Positions 24,954 to 33,739 of a stretch of 64,000 nt of DNA are shown here, piece after piece. Below the pieces are notes generated by a model, which worked only from the letters and a program-made list of their open reading frames with translations, did not search any database and was not told the origin of the DNA. The stretch is from Pseudomonas sp. L5B5 (lineage in GTDB: Bacteria; Pseudomonadota; Gammaproteobacteria; Pseudomonadales; Pseudomonadaceae): the NCBI RefSeq assembly GCF_020520285.1, contig NZ_CP084742.1:6745501-6809500 (forward strand), in the 5' to 3' direction. Numbering within the stretch: position 1 is the first letter of the stretch; the number at the start of each line of letters is the position of its first letter. The translations under genes and the position numbers were made by a program.

Positions 24954-26348
24954 ATGGTCATGCACCTCTCTCGTCGCCGACTGCTGCAAGGGGCCGGCGC
25001 CCTCGGCGCATTCACCGCGCTGTGCAGCAACCCGCTGATGGCCGAACTGGTTCGCGCGCCGCGGCTGATTCCCTGGCGCAACTGGTCCGGCGCGCAAAGC
25101 TGCCTGCCCGAGGCACGCCTGGCCCCCAAGGACCTGGACGAGCTGGTCCAGGTGATCCGCAATGCCCCGGGCAAGATCCGTCCGGTGGGCTCGGGGCATT
25201 CCTTCAGCGCCCTGGTACCCACCGACGGCACCTTGCTGTCCCTGGCCTATTTCAACGGCCTGCTGGAACACGATCCCAAGACCCTGCAGGCGGAATTCGC
25301 CGGCGGTACGCCGATGGCGCTGATGGGGCCGGCGCTCAAGGAGGTGGGGCAGGCCCTGTGGAACATGGCCGACATCGACTACCAGACCCTGGCCGGCGCC
25401 ATTGCCACCTCGACCCATGGCACCGGGGTCGGCTTCGGTTCCTATTCGACCCAGGTCTGCGGCCTGCAACTGGTGACTGCCGATGGCCAGGTGCTGGACT
25501 GCGATCGCCAGCGCAACGCCGAGGTGTTCCAGGCCGCGCGGGTGTCCCTGGGGGCGCTGGGGGTGACGACCCGGATTCGCTTGCAGAACCGGACGGCCTA
25601 CCGCCTGCGGGAAAAGCAATGGATCGCCAGGACCGATGAGCTGCTGGAGGACATGGATCACCTGACCCGCGACAACCAGCACTGGGAAATGCTCGTGGTC
25701 ACCCATTCCGACTACGCACTGGCGGTGGCGCTGAACGAGACCACCGACCCGGCAACCCCGCCCACGGACCCGGCCGAGGAGGGCGGCAACGAGTTCGTCA
25801 GCCTGATCGAGAACCTCGACAAGTACGTCAGCGACTTCCCCGACACCCGCCGTCATCTGCTCAATAGCCTGCGCTGGCTGGCCCGTTTCGACGAGCGGGT
25901 GGGCGACTCCTTCCAGGTCTACGCCAACGTGCGCAGCGTGCGCTTCAACGAGATGGAGTACTCGGTGCCGGCGCACCTGGGGCCGGCGTGCCTGCGCGAG
26001 ATCCTTGCGCTGATCCACGACAAGGACCTGCGCACCTGGTTTCCCATCGAGTACCGCTACGTCAAGGCCGACGACATTCCCTTGAGCATGTTCGAGGGCC
26101 GCGACAGCTGTTCGATCTCGGTGCACCAGCACTACAGCATGGATCACCACAACTTCTTCGCTGCGGTGGAGCCCATTTTCTGGAAGTACCAGGGGCGTCC
26201 GCACTGGGGCAAGCACCACAGCCTCAACGCCCGCACCCTGCAGGGGCTGTACCCGCAGTGGCAGGCTTTCGCCAGGGTGCGCCAGGAACTGGACCCCAAG
26301 GGCACTTTCATCAACGCCCACCTGGCCAGCGTGCTGGGGGTGGCATGA
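24954..26348 (+). CDS. sphC: SphC-like FAD-dependent oxidoreductase
   Basis: A 464-residue flavoprotein of the VAO/aldonolactone-oxidase (D-arabinono-lactone oxidase) family. A twin-arginine signal is visible (SRRRLLQGAGALGAFTAL), so it folds with FAD before export to the periplasm. The PCMH FAD domain (about 40-215) has RPVGSGHSFSALVPTDGTLLS and TLAGAIATSTHGTGVGFGS. The C-terminal part has the family ending HWGKHH...FINAHLASVLG. It probably oxidises sphingosine or a derivative, passing electrons to the adjacent cytochrome; the role comes from synteny with sphBCD. The first ATG has AAGG at suitable spacing. Confidence 0.87.
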   Translation: MVMHLSRRRLLQGAGALGAFTALCSNPLMAELVRAPRLIPWRNWSGAQSCLPEARLAPKDLDELVQVIRNAPGKIRPVGSGHSFSALVPTDGTLLSLAYFNGLLEHDPKTLQAEFAGGTPMALMGPALKEVGQALWNMADIDYQTLAGAIATSTHGTGVGFGSYSTQVCGLQLVTADGQVLDCDRQRNAEVFQAARVSLGALGVTTRIRLQNRTAYRLREKQWIARTDELLEDMDHLTRDNQHWEMLVVTHSDYALAVALNETTDPATPPTDPAEEGGNEFVSLIENLDKYVSDFPDTRRHLLNSLRWLARFDERVGDSFQVYANVRSVRFNEMEYSVPAHLGPACLREILALIHDKDLRTWFPIEYRYVKADDIPLSMFEGRDSCSISVHQHYSMDHHNFFAAVEPIFWKYQGRPHWGKHHSLNARTLQGLYPQWQAFARVRQELDPKGTFINAHLASVLGVA

Positions 26349-26364
26349 ACCGGAGATCAGACTC

Positions 26365-27642
26365 ATGAACCGTCGTCGTTTCATGGCCGGCACCCTGGGT
26401 GCCGGCGTATTGCTGGCGGGTGTCGGCGCCTGGCTGCGACCGGGTGACCGGGGCGCGCCCTACAGCCCGTACTTCGCCGAACTCAATCGCGAACTCAAGG
26501 CCAAGGGGCCGATGCAGCCGGTGATGCTGATCGACCTCGATCGCCTGGATCACAACATCGATGTGGTCATGCAGTCGGTGCAGCGCGGTGGCAAGCAACT
26601 GCGCCTGGTGGAGAAGTCACTGCCATCGCCCGGGCTGCTGGCCTATATCGCCCGGCGTGCCGGCACCCAGCGCTTGATGTCGTTCCACCAGCCGTTTCTC
26701 AACCACGATGCCCAGGTCTTCGCCGACGCCGACATTCTCCTGGGCAAACCGCTGCCGGTACGCGCTGCCGAGTTGTTCTACCAGCAGCACCAGGGGCCGT
26801 TCGATCCGTCCCGGCAGTTGCAGTGGCTGCTGGACTCTCCCGAACGCTTGCAGCAGTACCTGGCGCTGGCCCAGGGCCTGGGCACCAGGATGCGCATCAA
26901 TATCGAGCTGGACGTGGGCCTGCACCGTGGTGGGGTGGCGGACAACGCCGTGCTCGGGCAGATGCTGGCGCTGATCGCCGCCCACCCGCAGCACCTGGAG
27001 TTTGCCGGGTTCATGGGGTACGACCCCTTCGTCGACATGGGCGTACCGGGGATTCTCGGCTCGCCGCAAAGCCTGTTCGCCAAGGTCATGGTCATCTACA
27101 ACGGCTTCGTCGACTTCACCCGCCAGCAATACCCGGCGCTGTGGCGCCCGGGCCTGACCTTGAACACCGCCGGCAGTCCCAGCTATCGCCGGCACGAGCA
27201 GGAGTCCCTGAGCACCGAGGTCTCGGTGGGCACGGCGATGCTCAAGCCCAGCCACTACGACCTGCCTTCCCTGGAACAACATGTGCCGGCGGTGTTCATC
27301 GCCACTCCGGTGCTCAAGAGCACCGGCCCGGTGCGGATTCCGGCGCTGGACGACAAGTCGCGGCTGTTGTCCTGGTGGGACAGCAACCAGCGCCAGACCT
27401 TTTTCATCTACGGCGGGTACTGGCTGGCGGACTTCGAGTCGCCGGCGGGGTTGCAGAGCAATGGCCTGTTCGGCCGCAGCTCCAACCAGGAGATGGTCAA
27501 CGGTTCCAGTGCCGTGGGCCTGTCAGTGGACGACCAGATCTTCCTGCGCCCCCACCAGAGCGAGGCCGTGCTGCTGCAGTTCGGCGACCTGCTGGCCCTG
27601 CGCGGTGGGCGCATCGTCGAACGCTGGCCGGTCTACGCCTGA
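26365..27642 (+). CDS. sphB: SphB-like DSD1-family PLP enzyme
   Basis: A 425-residue protein of the alanine-racemase-fold III/DSD1 (D-serine dehydratase/D-threonine aldolase-like) family. It starts with a Tat-like signal (MNRRRFMAGTLGAGVLLAGVG), unusual for a PLP enzyme and implying a periplasmic reaction. The PLP-binding lysine is in LVEKSLPSPG (about residue 85). RINIELDVGLHRGG and the FAGFMGYD segment are typical barrel parts. In the sph locus it could cleave or modify the amino-alcohol head of sphingosine; this is inferred. It follows the flavoenzyme by 16 bases with GGAGA as SD. Confidence 0.85.
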   Translation: MNRRRFMAGTLGAGVLLAGVGAWLRPGDRGAPYSPYFAELNRELKAKGPMQPVMLIDLDRLDHNIDVVMQSVQRGGKQLRLVEKSLPSPGLLAYIARRAGTQRLMSFHQPFLNHDAQVFADADILLGKPLPVRAAELFYQQHQGPFDPSRQLQWLLDSPERLQQYLALAQGLGTRMRINIELDVGLHRGGVADNAVLGQMLALIAAHPQHLEFAGFMGYDPFVDMGVPGILGSPQSLFAKVMVIYNGFVDFTRQQYPALWRPGLTLNTAGSPSYRRHEQESLSTEVSVGTAMLKPSHYDLPSLEQHVPAVFIATPVLKSTGPVRIPALDDKSRLLSWWDSNQRQTFFIYGGYWLADFESPAGLQSNGLFGRSSNQEMVNGSSAVGLSVDDQIFLRPHQSEAVLLQFGDLLALRGGRIVERWPVYA

Positions 27643-27644
27643 CC

Positions 27645-27800
27645 CCCGAGGCAGCGGCGACACGAAGCCTGTAGCCGCTGTCGAGCCACGGCGAGGCTGC
27701 GCCAAGGTCCGCAGGACCTTCAACGATCCTGCAACCCCGTGGCCCTGCCGGCCATGCGCAGCCTGCGGCAGCGGCGACACGAAACCGGTCGCCGCCGCGG
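27645..27800. repeat. REPIN between sphB and sphA
   Basis: One unit of the second repeat family in this window: TGTAGCCGCTGTCGAGCC, then GGCGAGGCTGCGCC, AAGGTCCGCAGGACCTT, and GCGCAGCCTGCGGCAGCGGC as the inverted far arm. It fills the gap between convergent sphB and sphA and could fold as a transcription-ending hairpin. Confidence 0.88.
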
Positions 27801-27802
27801 AT

Positions 27803-28750
27803 TCACAGGGCGAAGGGAATGCTCAACTTGGCCCACAACATGTCGCCCTCGGGGCGGTTCTCCACGTCGAACTCCTTGGCCCAGCGGATCTCGGCACTGG
27901 CGTACTTGAGAAAACGCAGGTGCAGCGCCGGGCCTATGGCGAACACCTGCCCGCGAACACCATCGCTGACGTCCTCGCCCATGAAGGTCACGGTCTTGCC
28001 GAACTGCTTGTCGTCGGTGGTCTGCTTCAGGTAGTAGCCGTTGAGCCCCAGGCTCAGGTCGTCGGTCACCCGGTAGCTGGCCGAGTAGTCGAAGTGGAAG
28101 ATCTGCCCGGAACGGTAGTGGGTGGCATGGTTCTCCTTGTTGAAGCTGTAGGTGCTCTTGAGCGACACCTCGGTACGCTCGGTGGGCAGCCAGGTCATGG
28201 AGAACAGCGGCTTGTAGGTGGTGAAGTTGTTGCTGGTGTTGGCCATCCGTTCCTTGTCGTATTCGCCGGTGGGCAAGGTCACTTCCAGGGCCGCGGCCAG
28301 GGTCAGGTCGGGGCCCATGTCCCAGAGGATGATCGGCGCCAGGGTGGTGTCGCCCATGCTTTCGCGGCGGTCGCTCTGGCCGAACATCGACACCTGCTGG
28401 CGCAGGTACGGCTGGGCCACGTAGCCGCCCAGGCGACCGCCGAGGATGCGCACCGGGCTGAGGTAGTCCAGGCGCGGGATGATGGCGTCGGAGGTGATCT
28501 TGACCCCCGGGACCTTGCCGCCGAAGGAGCTGATGTCGAGCTTCTTCGCCTGGTAGTGGTTGTAGTAGAGGTTGAAGGAGAACATGTGGTCCGGGAGCTG
28601 GTCGGACCCCAGGGGCAGGACGTAGAAACCGTCGGTGCCGGGGCCGATGTTGTCGACCCCGGACTCGCTGGCCTGGGCGCTCATGCAGCAGGCAGCCAGG
28701 GCCATGGCAAGGCCTGGACGCAGGGGAAAGCTGGGACGGGTCGGGTGCAT
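27803..28750 (-). CDS. sphA: SphA-like outer-membrane protein (phenol MetA family)
   Basis: A 315-residue predicted outer-membrane barrel of the MetA-pathway-of-phenol-degradation (transporter) family. After a signal peptide (about 1-28, ...AMALAACCMSAQAS) it consists of alternating amphipathic strands (MFSFNLYYNHYQAKKLDIS, LTLAAALEVTLPTGEYDKE) and ends in ...WAKLSIPFAL. Such proteins let hydrophobic compounds cross the outer membrane. Its homologue SphA in P. aeruginosa is induced by sphingosine through SphR. It is divergent from the AraC gene here, matching that arrangement. An ATG four codons earlier is possible; neither start has a strong SD. Confidence 0.85.
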   Translation of the reverse strand: MHPTRPSFPLRPGLAMALAACCMSAQASESGVDNIGPGTDGFYVLPLGSDQLPDHMFSFNLYYNHYQAKKLDISSFGGKVPGVKITSDAIIPRLDYLSPVRILGGRLGGYVAQPYLRQQVSMFGQSDRRESMGDTTLAPIILWDMGPDLTLAAALEVTLPTGEYDKERMANTSNNFTTYKPLFSMTWLPTERTEVSLKSTYSFNKENHATHYRSGQIFHFDYSASYRVTDDLSLGLNGYYLKQTTDDKQFGKTVTFMGEDVSDGVRGQVFAIGPALHLRFLKYASAEIRWAKEFDVENRPEGDMLWAKLSIPFAL

Positions 28751-28866
28751 GGTTGGGCTCATTCTTATTGTTAGTAGGGAGGATGCGGCGACCGCACCGG
28801 CCGCCCCATAGGAATAAGCCCTGGCCGGCCAGTGGGGCAGGGTATTGGCGGCCACTCAGGGGGACT

Positions 28867-28971
28867 TTGTCGGACAGCTTGCAATGCCTTGTTACATTCC
28901 GCCGTCAATGCCCGTGCTACGAGATATGCTTGGCTGGCCGGTGAGCCCTTGGCACCGCTGCCGTCCGACAA
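28867..28971. promoter_or_regulatory. Inverted repeat in the sphA-sphR divergent promoter
   Basis: TTGTCGGAC at the left and GTCCGACAA at the right are perfect inverted 9-mers about 87 bases apart. They lie in the 258-base gap between the divergent sphA and sphR starts. They may be half-sites for the AraC-type activator SphR; assignment is by position only. Confidence 0.4.
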
Positions 28972-29008
28972 TAAGAACAGCCGCTCAAGCGGCCCGGAAA
29001 CCACCTCC

Positions 29009-30043
29009 ATGAACAAAGCCGTCGATTCCCATGACCAGTTGGCGCTGGTGTCGCCCTTCCTGTTGCAGACCCTGGCCGATGTCGCCAGCGACAAGGGCGT
29101 CAGTGCCGAGCGCCTGTGCCGGGGCCTGGGGTTTACCCTGGACGACCTGCAAGACCCGACCTTGCGCATTTCCTATCGCCAGGCGGTCGCGATGATCGAG
29201 CGCGCCCTGGCGGCGCTGCCCCAGCAAGGGCTGGGGCTGTGGGTCGGCAGCCGCAACGTGCTGGGCACCCTGGGACTGCTGGGGCATGCCCTGTCCCTGT
29301 GCCGGACCCTGGGCGATGCCTTCGAGCTGGGCATCCGCCACCAGCACACCTCGGGCACCATCGTCAGGGCCGATGTCGACTGCCAGGGCGACGAATTTTT
29401 TGTCGAGCTGCAATGCCGATTGCCCTATGGCGAGGTGCAGATCTTCGCCGCGGAGGAGTTCTTCGCCAGCTTGCTGATCTATGGCCGGGCACTGTTGAAC
29501 GCCGACTTCCAGGCGCTACGGGTGGAATTCATGCACGCCGCGCCGGCCTATGCCGGGCTCTACCCCCAACTGCTGGGACCGAACGTGCACTTTGGTTGCC
29601 TGCACGCGCGCATGGTGATCGAGGCCCGCTGGTTGCAGGCGCGCTTGCCCAATCATCACCCGGTGGCCCTGCGCCAGGCCCTCAAGCTGCTGGAACTGGA
29701 AAGCGCCCAGGTGCACCAGAAGATGGACCTGATCCAGGCGGTGGAGCGGGCCCTGTCCCGGGACCTGCGCTGCGGCAGTCATATCGAGCAGGTGGCGCGG
29801 GACCTGAACATGAGCGGACGTACCCTTCGTCGGCGCCTGACCGAGCACGGCCTGACCTTCGAAACCCTGCTGGAGCGAGTGCGACAGGCCCGGACCCTGA
29901 ACCTGCTGGGCAACCCCGAGCTGTCCATCGAACGCATCACCGAGGAAGTAGGCTACAGCGACGTGCGCAGCTTCCGCCGAGCCTTCAAGCGCTGGACCGG
30001 CCTGAGCCCCAGCGCCTTTCGCGAAGAAGCGGCGTTGCATTGA
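29009..30043 (+). CDS. sphR: SphR-like AraC family regulator
   Basis: A 344-residue AraC-type activator. The N-terminal arabinose-binding-like domain (about 15-210) includes RISYRQAVAMIERAL and LGTLGLLGHALSLCRTL. The C-terminal helix-turn-helix pair (about 240-340) is seen in DLNMSGRTLRRRLTEHGLTF and SDVRSFRRAFKRWTGLSP. In P. aeruginosa SphR senses sphingosine and switches on sphA and sphBCD; position beside the same genes supports this identity. The start is the ATG of MNKAVDS with GGAA as a weak SD; longer starts would reach into the promoter region. Confidence 0.87.
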   Translation: MNKAVDSHDQLALVSPFLLQTLADVASDKGVSAERLCRGLGFTLDDLQDPTLRISYRQAVAMIERALAALPQQGLGLWVGSRNVLGTLGLLGHALSLCRTLGDAFELGIRHQHTSGTIVRADVDCQGDEFFVELQCRLPYGEVQIFAAEEFFASLLIYGRALLNADFQALRVEFMHAAPAYAGLYPQLLGPNVHFGCLHARMVIEARWLQARLPNHHPVALRQALKLLELESAQVHQKMDLIQAVERALSRDLRCGSHIEQVARDLNMSGRTLRRRLTEHGLTFETLLERVRQARTLNLLGNPELSIERITEEVGYSDVRSFRRAFKRWTGLSPSAFREEAALH

Positions 30044-30059
30044 ATCTTGCTCGCCCCGG

Positions 30060-30250
30060 GGCAGCGGCGACACGAGGCCTGTAGCCGCTGTCGAGCCATG
30101 GCGAGGCTGCGTCAAGGTCCGCAGGACCTTCAGCGATCCTGCACCCCCCGTGGCCCTGCGGGCCATGCGCAGCCTGCGGCAGCGGCTACACGAAGCATCT
30201 CCCGTTCCTTCGCTGGCGCGCCCTACGGCAGCGGCTACACGCTGGCGGCC
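30060..30250. repeat. REPIN cluster downstream of sphR
   Basis: Here lie a full unit (TGTAGCCGCTGTCGAGCC, CAAGGTCCGCAGGACCTT, CGCAGCCTGCGGCAGCGGCTACACGA) and a truncated tail with another GCAGCGGCTACACG. It is the same family as the element between sphB and sphA, lies between sphR and the peroxidase gene, and contains no ORF of interest. Confidence 0.88.
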
Positions 30251-30288
30251 CATGGCGGTAAACTGCCGGGCTTTATTCAGGAGCTCCC

Positions 30289-31173
30289 ATGAATCATTAC
30301 CAGCCCGGCATCCTCGCTGCCCCCGTTCCGTCACAGGCCCGCCATCTGTTTTTCGCCCTCGAGTCCATCGAGGCGTTGCCCCGGGCGCTCGATCAATTAT
30401 TGGCCCGGGTAGACGGTGCCTCGGCGGTAGCCGGGTTCGGTGCCTCGCTGGTCAAGGCCCTGGGCGCTCGTGTAGCCGGCCTGAAGGCGTTCCCGGGGCT
30501 GACCGGGGTCGGCGTCGACAACCCTTCGACCCAGCACGCCCTGTGGGTCTGGTTGCATGGCGAGGAGCGTGGTGAGCTGATGCACCGCAGCAACGAACTG
30601 GAGGCCGCGCTGGCCCCGGCCTTTCGCCTGGTGCAGATGAACGAGGCCTTCCGCCACAAGACCGGCCACGACTTGACCGGCTACGAAGACGGCACCGAGA
30701 ACCCCCAGGACGAAGCCGCGGCCACGGCGGCCCTGGCCGACGGTGAAGCCGGCTTGCGCGGCGGCAGTTTTGCCGCGATCCAGCAGTGGCAGCACGACTT
30801 CAAGGGCTTTGCCGCGATGCAGCCCGAGGAACGCGACAACATCATGGGCCGGCGCCTGAGCGACAACGAAGAGCTGGACGACGCACCGGTCTCGGCCCAC
30901 GTCAAGCGCACGGCCCAGGAAAGCTTCGCCCCGGAAGCCTTCCTCGTGCGCCGTTCGATGCCGTGGATCGAAGGCGACAAGGGCGGCCTGATGTTCCTGG
31001 CCTTCGGTCATTCCTTCAGCGCCTTCGAAGCCCAGTTGCGGCGCATGAGCGGCCTGGAAGACGGCATCACCGACGGCCTGTACCGCATGAGCCGGCCGAT
31101 CACCGGTGGCTACTACTGGTGCCCACCGCTTTTGGACGGCCAGCTCGACCTGCGCGCCTTGCAAGCGGCCTGA
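30289..31173 (+). CDS. Dyp-type peroxidase
   Basis: A 294-residue haem peroxidase of the dye-decolourising family (YfeX-like subgroup, no Tat signal, so cytoplasmic). The diagnostic GxxDG loop is GYEDGTENPQDE (catalytic Asp about residue 134). The proximal haem histidine is likely in VSAHVKR (about residue 204), and a distal arginine is in FLVRRSMPW. Two ferredoxin-like halves are evident. It uses hydrogen peroxide to oxidise dyes or aromatic substrates, or acts on porphyrins. The RBS GGAG sits 6 bases before ATG. No encapsulin gene is adjacent. Confidence 0.94.
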   Translation: MNHYQPGILAAPVPSQARHLFFALESIEALPRALDQLLARVDGASAVAGFGASLVKALGARVAGLKAFPGLTGVGVDNPSTQHALWVWLHGEERGELMHRSNELEAALAPAFRLVQMNEAFRHKTGHDLTGYEDGTENPQDEAAATAALADGEAGLRGGSFAAIQQWQHDFKGFAAMQPEERDNIMGRRLSDNEELDDAPVSAHVKRTAQESFAPEAFLVRRSMPWIEGDKGGLMFLAFGHSFSAFEAQLRRMSGLEDGITDGLYRMSRPITGGYYWCPPLLDGQLDLRALQAA

Positions 31174-31240
31174 CCGAGCGCATGGCCGCCTCCCGCCCGG
31201 GTGGCGGTCCGGCCTCGATAGCACCAGGTGGGCGCAAGCC

Positions 31241-32428
31241 TCACTTGGGCGGCTGTTGGCGGGCCAGCGGCAGGATGGCCAGGAACGAAAGCGCGCAGAT
31301 CGCTGCAGAGGCCAGCAGCAACACGCGAAAGTCCAGGGTGTCGCCCAGCAGCCAGGCGGCGAGGGACGGTCCCACGGCCAGGCCGCCACAGATGGCGAGA
31401 TTGGCCAGTACCACCAGCTTGCCGCCCTGGCGGTCGTAGTCGCTGATCGCCGACAGCAAGAAGGGCAGTGCGAAGGTCCAGGCGAACTTGAAGGCGCAGG
31501 CCGCCAGCAGGTAGCGCCAGGAGGAGACCTCGCCAAGCAGGCCGAACAGGCCGGCGGTCATGGCCAGGTAACCCAGGGCCAGCAACCAGGCACGCTGGCC
31601 CCGGGCGCCGATCCAGCTGGTCATGGCCGCACCGGCCACTCCCATCAACGAAGCGGTTGCCAGGGCACTGGCGCTGTCGTCAACGGCAATGCCTTGCAGG
31701 CGTGCCAATTCACCGGCGAACGTCCAGATGCCGCTGAGGCTCAGGTAGAAAAGAAAGATCGCCAGCATGCCCCGGCCGACCTTGAGGAAAACCCCACGTG
31801 CCTGGTGTGGCGGCAGGGGCTGGGTATCGTCTTGACTCCCGGCTGGCAAGGACAGCACCAGGGGCAGGATCAAGGCAGTGAACACGGCGATCAGCAGGAA
31901 GAAGCTGGAGAGGCCCCAGTGGCTGAACAGCCACGGCATCAACTGCAGGCATAGCGCTGCCAGTACTAGCTGGCCGGTGACCCAGAGCCCGAACGCACGG
32001 GTGGCGTTGGACAAGGTTCCGGCGGTGCCCAGGCAGACCAGCACCAGTGCGGCTTCCGCGAAGGCGGTACTGAAGCGCAGCGCGGTCAGGGGGATGAAGC
32101 CGGGCGCCGGGCTGTTCATCAGCAAGGCGGTGAGCAGGTTGCCCAGCAGGAACAGGGCGGCGGCCAGGCCGGCAATCCAGCGCCAGTCGTAGCGGCGCAT
32201 CCACAGGTAGGTCGGGAGGGTGGAGAGGGCCATGGCGCCCAGCTCCAGGCTGAACAGCCAGCCGACCTGCCGGTTGTCCATGCCCAGTTCGACGATGTAA
32301 CGGCTGACCAGCGCCGGTGCGGTCAGCAGCACCAGCGGGCCGATGGAGGAGAACAGGATCACCGCCAGCAGGCGCAGGCTGGGCCGGCTTCGCACGATGG
32401 ACAGGGCAGAGGCGGTCAGGGTGCTCAT
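31241..32428 (-). CDS. MFS transporter
   Basis: A 395-residue major-facilitator protein with about twelve hydrophobic helices split by a central hydrophilic loop (PAGSQDDTQPLPPHQARG, about 190-210). The typical loop-2/3 basic motif appears as TLPTYLWMRRYDWRW. Substrate unknown. The start at the second of two nearby ATGs overlaps the deacetylase stop (ATGA) and has GGAG at proper spacing. Coupling to the amidohydrolase gene suggests the pair handle the same amine or acetylated compound. Confidence 0.9.
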   Translation of the reverse strand: MSTLTASALSIVRSRPSLRLLAVILFSSIGPLVLLTAPALVSRYIVELGMDNRQVGWLFSLELGAMALSTLPTYLWMRRYDWRWIAGLAAALFLLGNLLTALLMNSPAPGFIPLTALRFSTAFAEAALVLVCLGTAGTLSNATRAFGLWVTGQLVLAALCLQLMPWLFSHWGLSSFFLLIAVFTALILPLVLSLPAGSQDDTQPLPPHQARGVFLKVGRGMLAIFLFYLSLSGIWTFAGELARLQGIAVDDSASALATASLMGVAGAAMTSWIGARGQRAWLLALGYLAMTAGLFGLLGEVSSWRYLLAACAFKFAWTFALPFLLSAISDYDRQGGKLVVLANLAICGGLAVGPSLAAWLLGDTLDFRVLLLASAAICALSFLAILPLARQQPPK

Positions 32429-33549
32429 GGGCATGACTCCGGTTCGCCCAGCAGTGGCGAATGCAGGCTGGCCTTGAGTTGGGCGATCCATTGCCGCTGG
32501 TGCTCGGCCAGCGCCTGGCCCGGCAGCGCGCGCATGGCGCTCAGGTGAGGATCGACGATGCCGCTGTGCAGGCCGCTGAGGGTTTCGATGACCGCCAGGC
32601 CGAAGTAGGGCACCGAGTTGGCCTCGTAGCCGCCCTCATGGCACAGCACCAGGCGACCGCCGCAGAGTTGTTCGGCGGCGCGCATCAGGCGGGCTGTCAG
32701 TTTCCGATAGGCCTCGCTGTGCAACAGCATGCGTCCCAGCGGGTCGTGGGCCCCGGCGTCGAAGCCACAGGGCACCAGGATCAGTTCGGGACGGTGAGCG
32801 GCCAGGGCAGGCAGCACGATTTCGTCGAAGGCATGCAGGTAGGCGCCTTCACCTGCGCCCGGGGGCAGGGGGATATTGATATTGAAGCCCAGGCCGGCGC
32901 CTGCGCCTTGCTCCTCCACCGTGCCCGAGTCCTGGGGATAGTTGCCGTCCTGGTGCAGGGAGATGGTCAGCACCCGAGGGTCGCTCCAGAAAATGCTCTG
33001 GGTGCCGTTGCCGTGGTGCACGTCCCAATCCACCACCGCGATCCGTTGCAGCTCATGGACCGCCAGTGCCTCATGGGCCGCGAGCGCCGCATTGGCCAAC
33101 AGGCAGAAACCGCGTCCACGGTCGGCTTCGGCGTGGTGTCCAGGGGGACGCACCAGCGCGTAGGCATTGCGTGCATCGCCACGCAGCACCCGTTCGACGG
33201 CATCGATCACGCCACCGGCCGAGAGCCTGGCGATCTCGAAGCTGCCGCTGCCGAACGGCGTGTTGTCGCCGGCGTCGCCACCTTGCTGGTCGCTGAGCCT
33301 TTGTAGTGCTTGCAGGTAGTCGGCACCATGCACGCGAAGCAGTTGTTCGTCAGTGGCGGCCTTGGGCTTGACCAGCAGCAGTTGCTCGGTGATGCCGCTG
33401 ATGTCCAGCAGGTTCTTCAGCCGTCGCTTGCTCTCGGGGTTCTCGAAATGCAGGCCAGGCTGGATCTGCAGGCCGGGAGCGAACAGGCCTGCATGGTTGC
33501 CGGTGGAATGCCACATGTAGAGTTCGTGCCAGACAAGTGCGGTGTGCAT
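32425..33549 (-). CDS. Class II histone-deacetylase-like amidohydrolase
   Basis: A 374-residue zinc amidohydrolase close to the bacterial HDAH (class IIb-like) group, which deacetylates small amines or acyl-amide compounds. The active-site landmarks are all present: RPPGHHAEADRGRGFCLL (paired catalytic histidines), VVDWDVHHGNGTQ (zinc-binding Asp and His), SLHQDGNYP, and CGFDAGAHDPLG (second zinc Asp). No signal peptide, so cytoplasmic. It is translationally coupled to an MFS transporter and lies downstream of a LuxR-type regulator on the same strand. Acetylpolyamines are a possible substrate, as in other pseudomonad members, but this is inferred. Confidence 0.92.
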   Translation of the reverse strand: MHTALVWHELYMWHSTGNHAGLFAPGLQIQPGLHFENPESKRRLKNLLDISGITEQLLLVKPKAATDEQLLRVHGADYLQALQRLSDQQGGDAGDNTPFGSGSFEIARLSAGGVIDAVERVLRGDARNAYALVRPPGHHAEADRGRGFCLLANAALAAHEALAVHELQRIAVVDWDVHHGNGTQSIFWSDPRVLTISLHQDGNYPQDSGTVEEQGAGAGLGFNINIPLPPGAGEGAYLHAFDEIVLPALAAHRPELILVPCGFDAGAHDPLGRMLLHSEAYRKLTARLMRAAEQLCGGRLVLCHEGGYEANSVPYFGLAVIETLSGLHSGIVDPHLSAMRALPGQALAEHQRQWIAQLKASLHSPLLGEPESCP

Positions 33550-33739
33550 GGGGTCTTTGCCTCGCTGGCGCACGGGGCGGTGCGCAGGTTCTCGGAAGGG
33601 TGCCGGGGAGGCACGCACCGAGGTTAGAAAGGCCGTGGCAATCGATAAATACACCCGTGGAGGTAGTGCTGGCTGGCGCTCTTGTCCAGATCTGGCGGGG
33701 GAGTGTTTCCTTCGGAAACAGTGTTGGCCAGGGAGGGGG

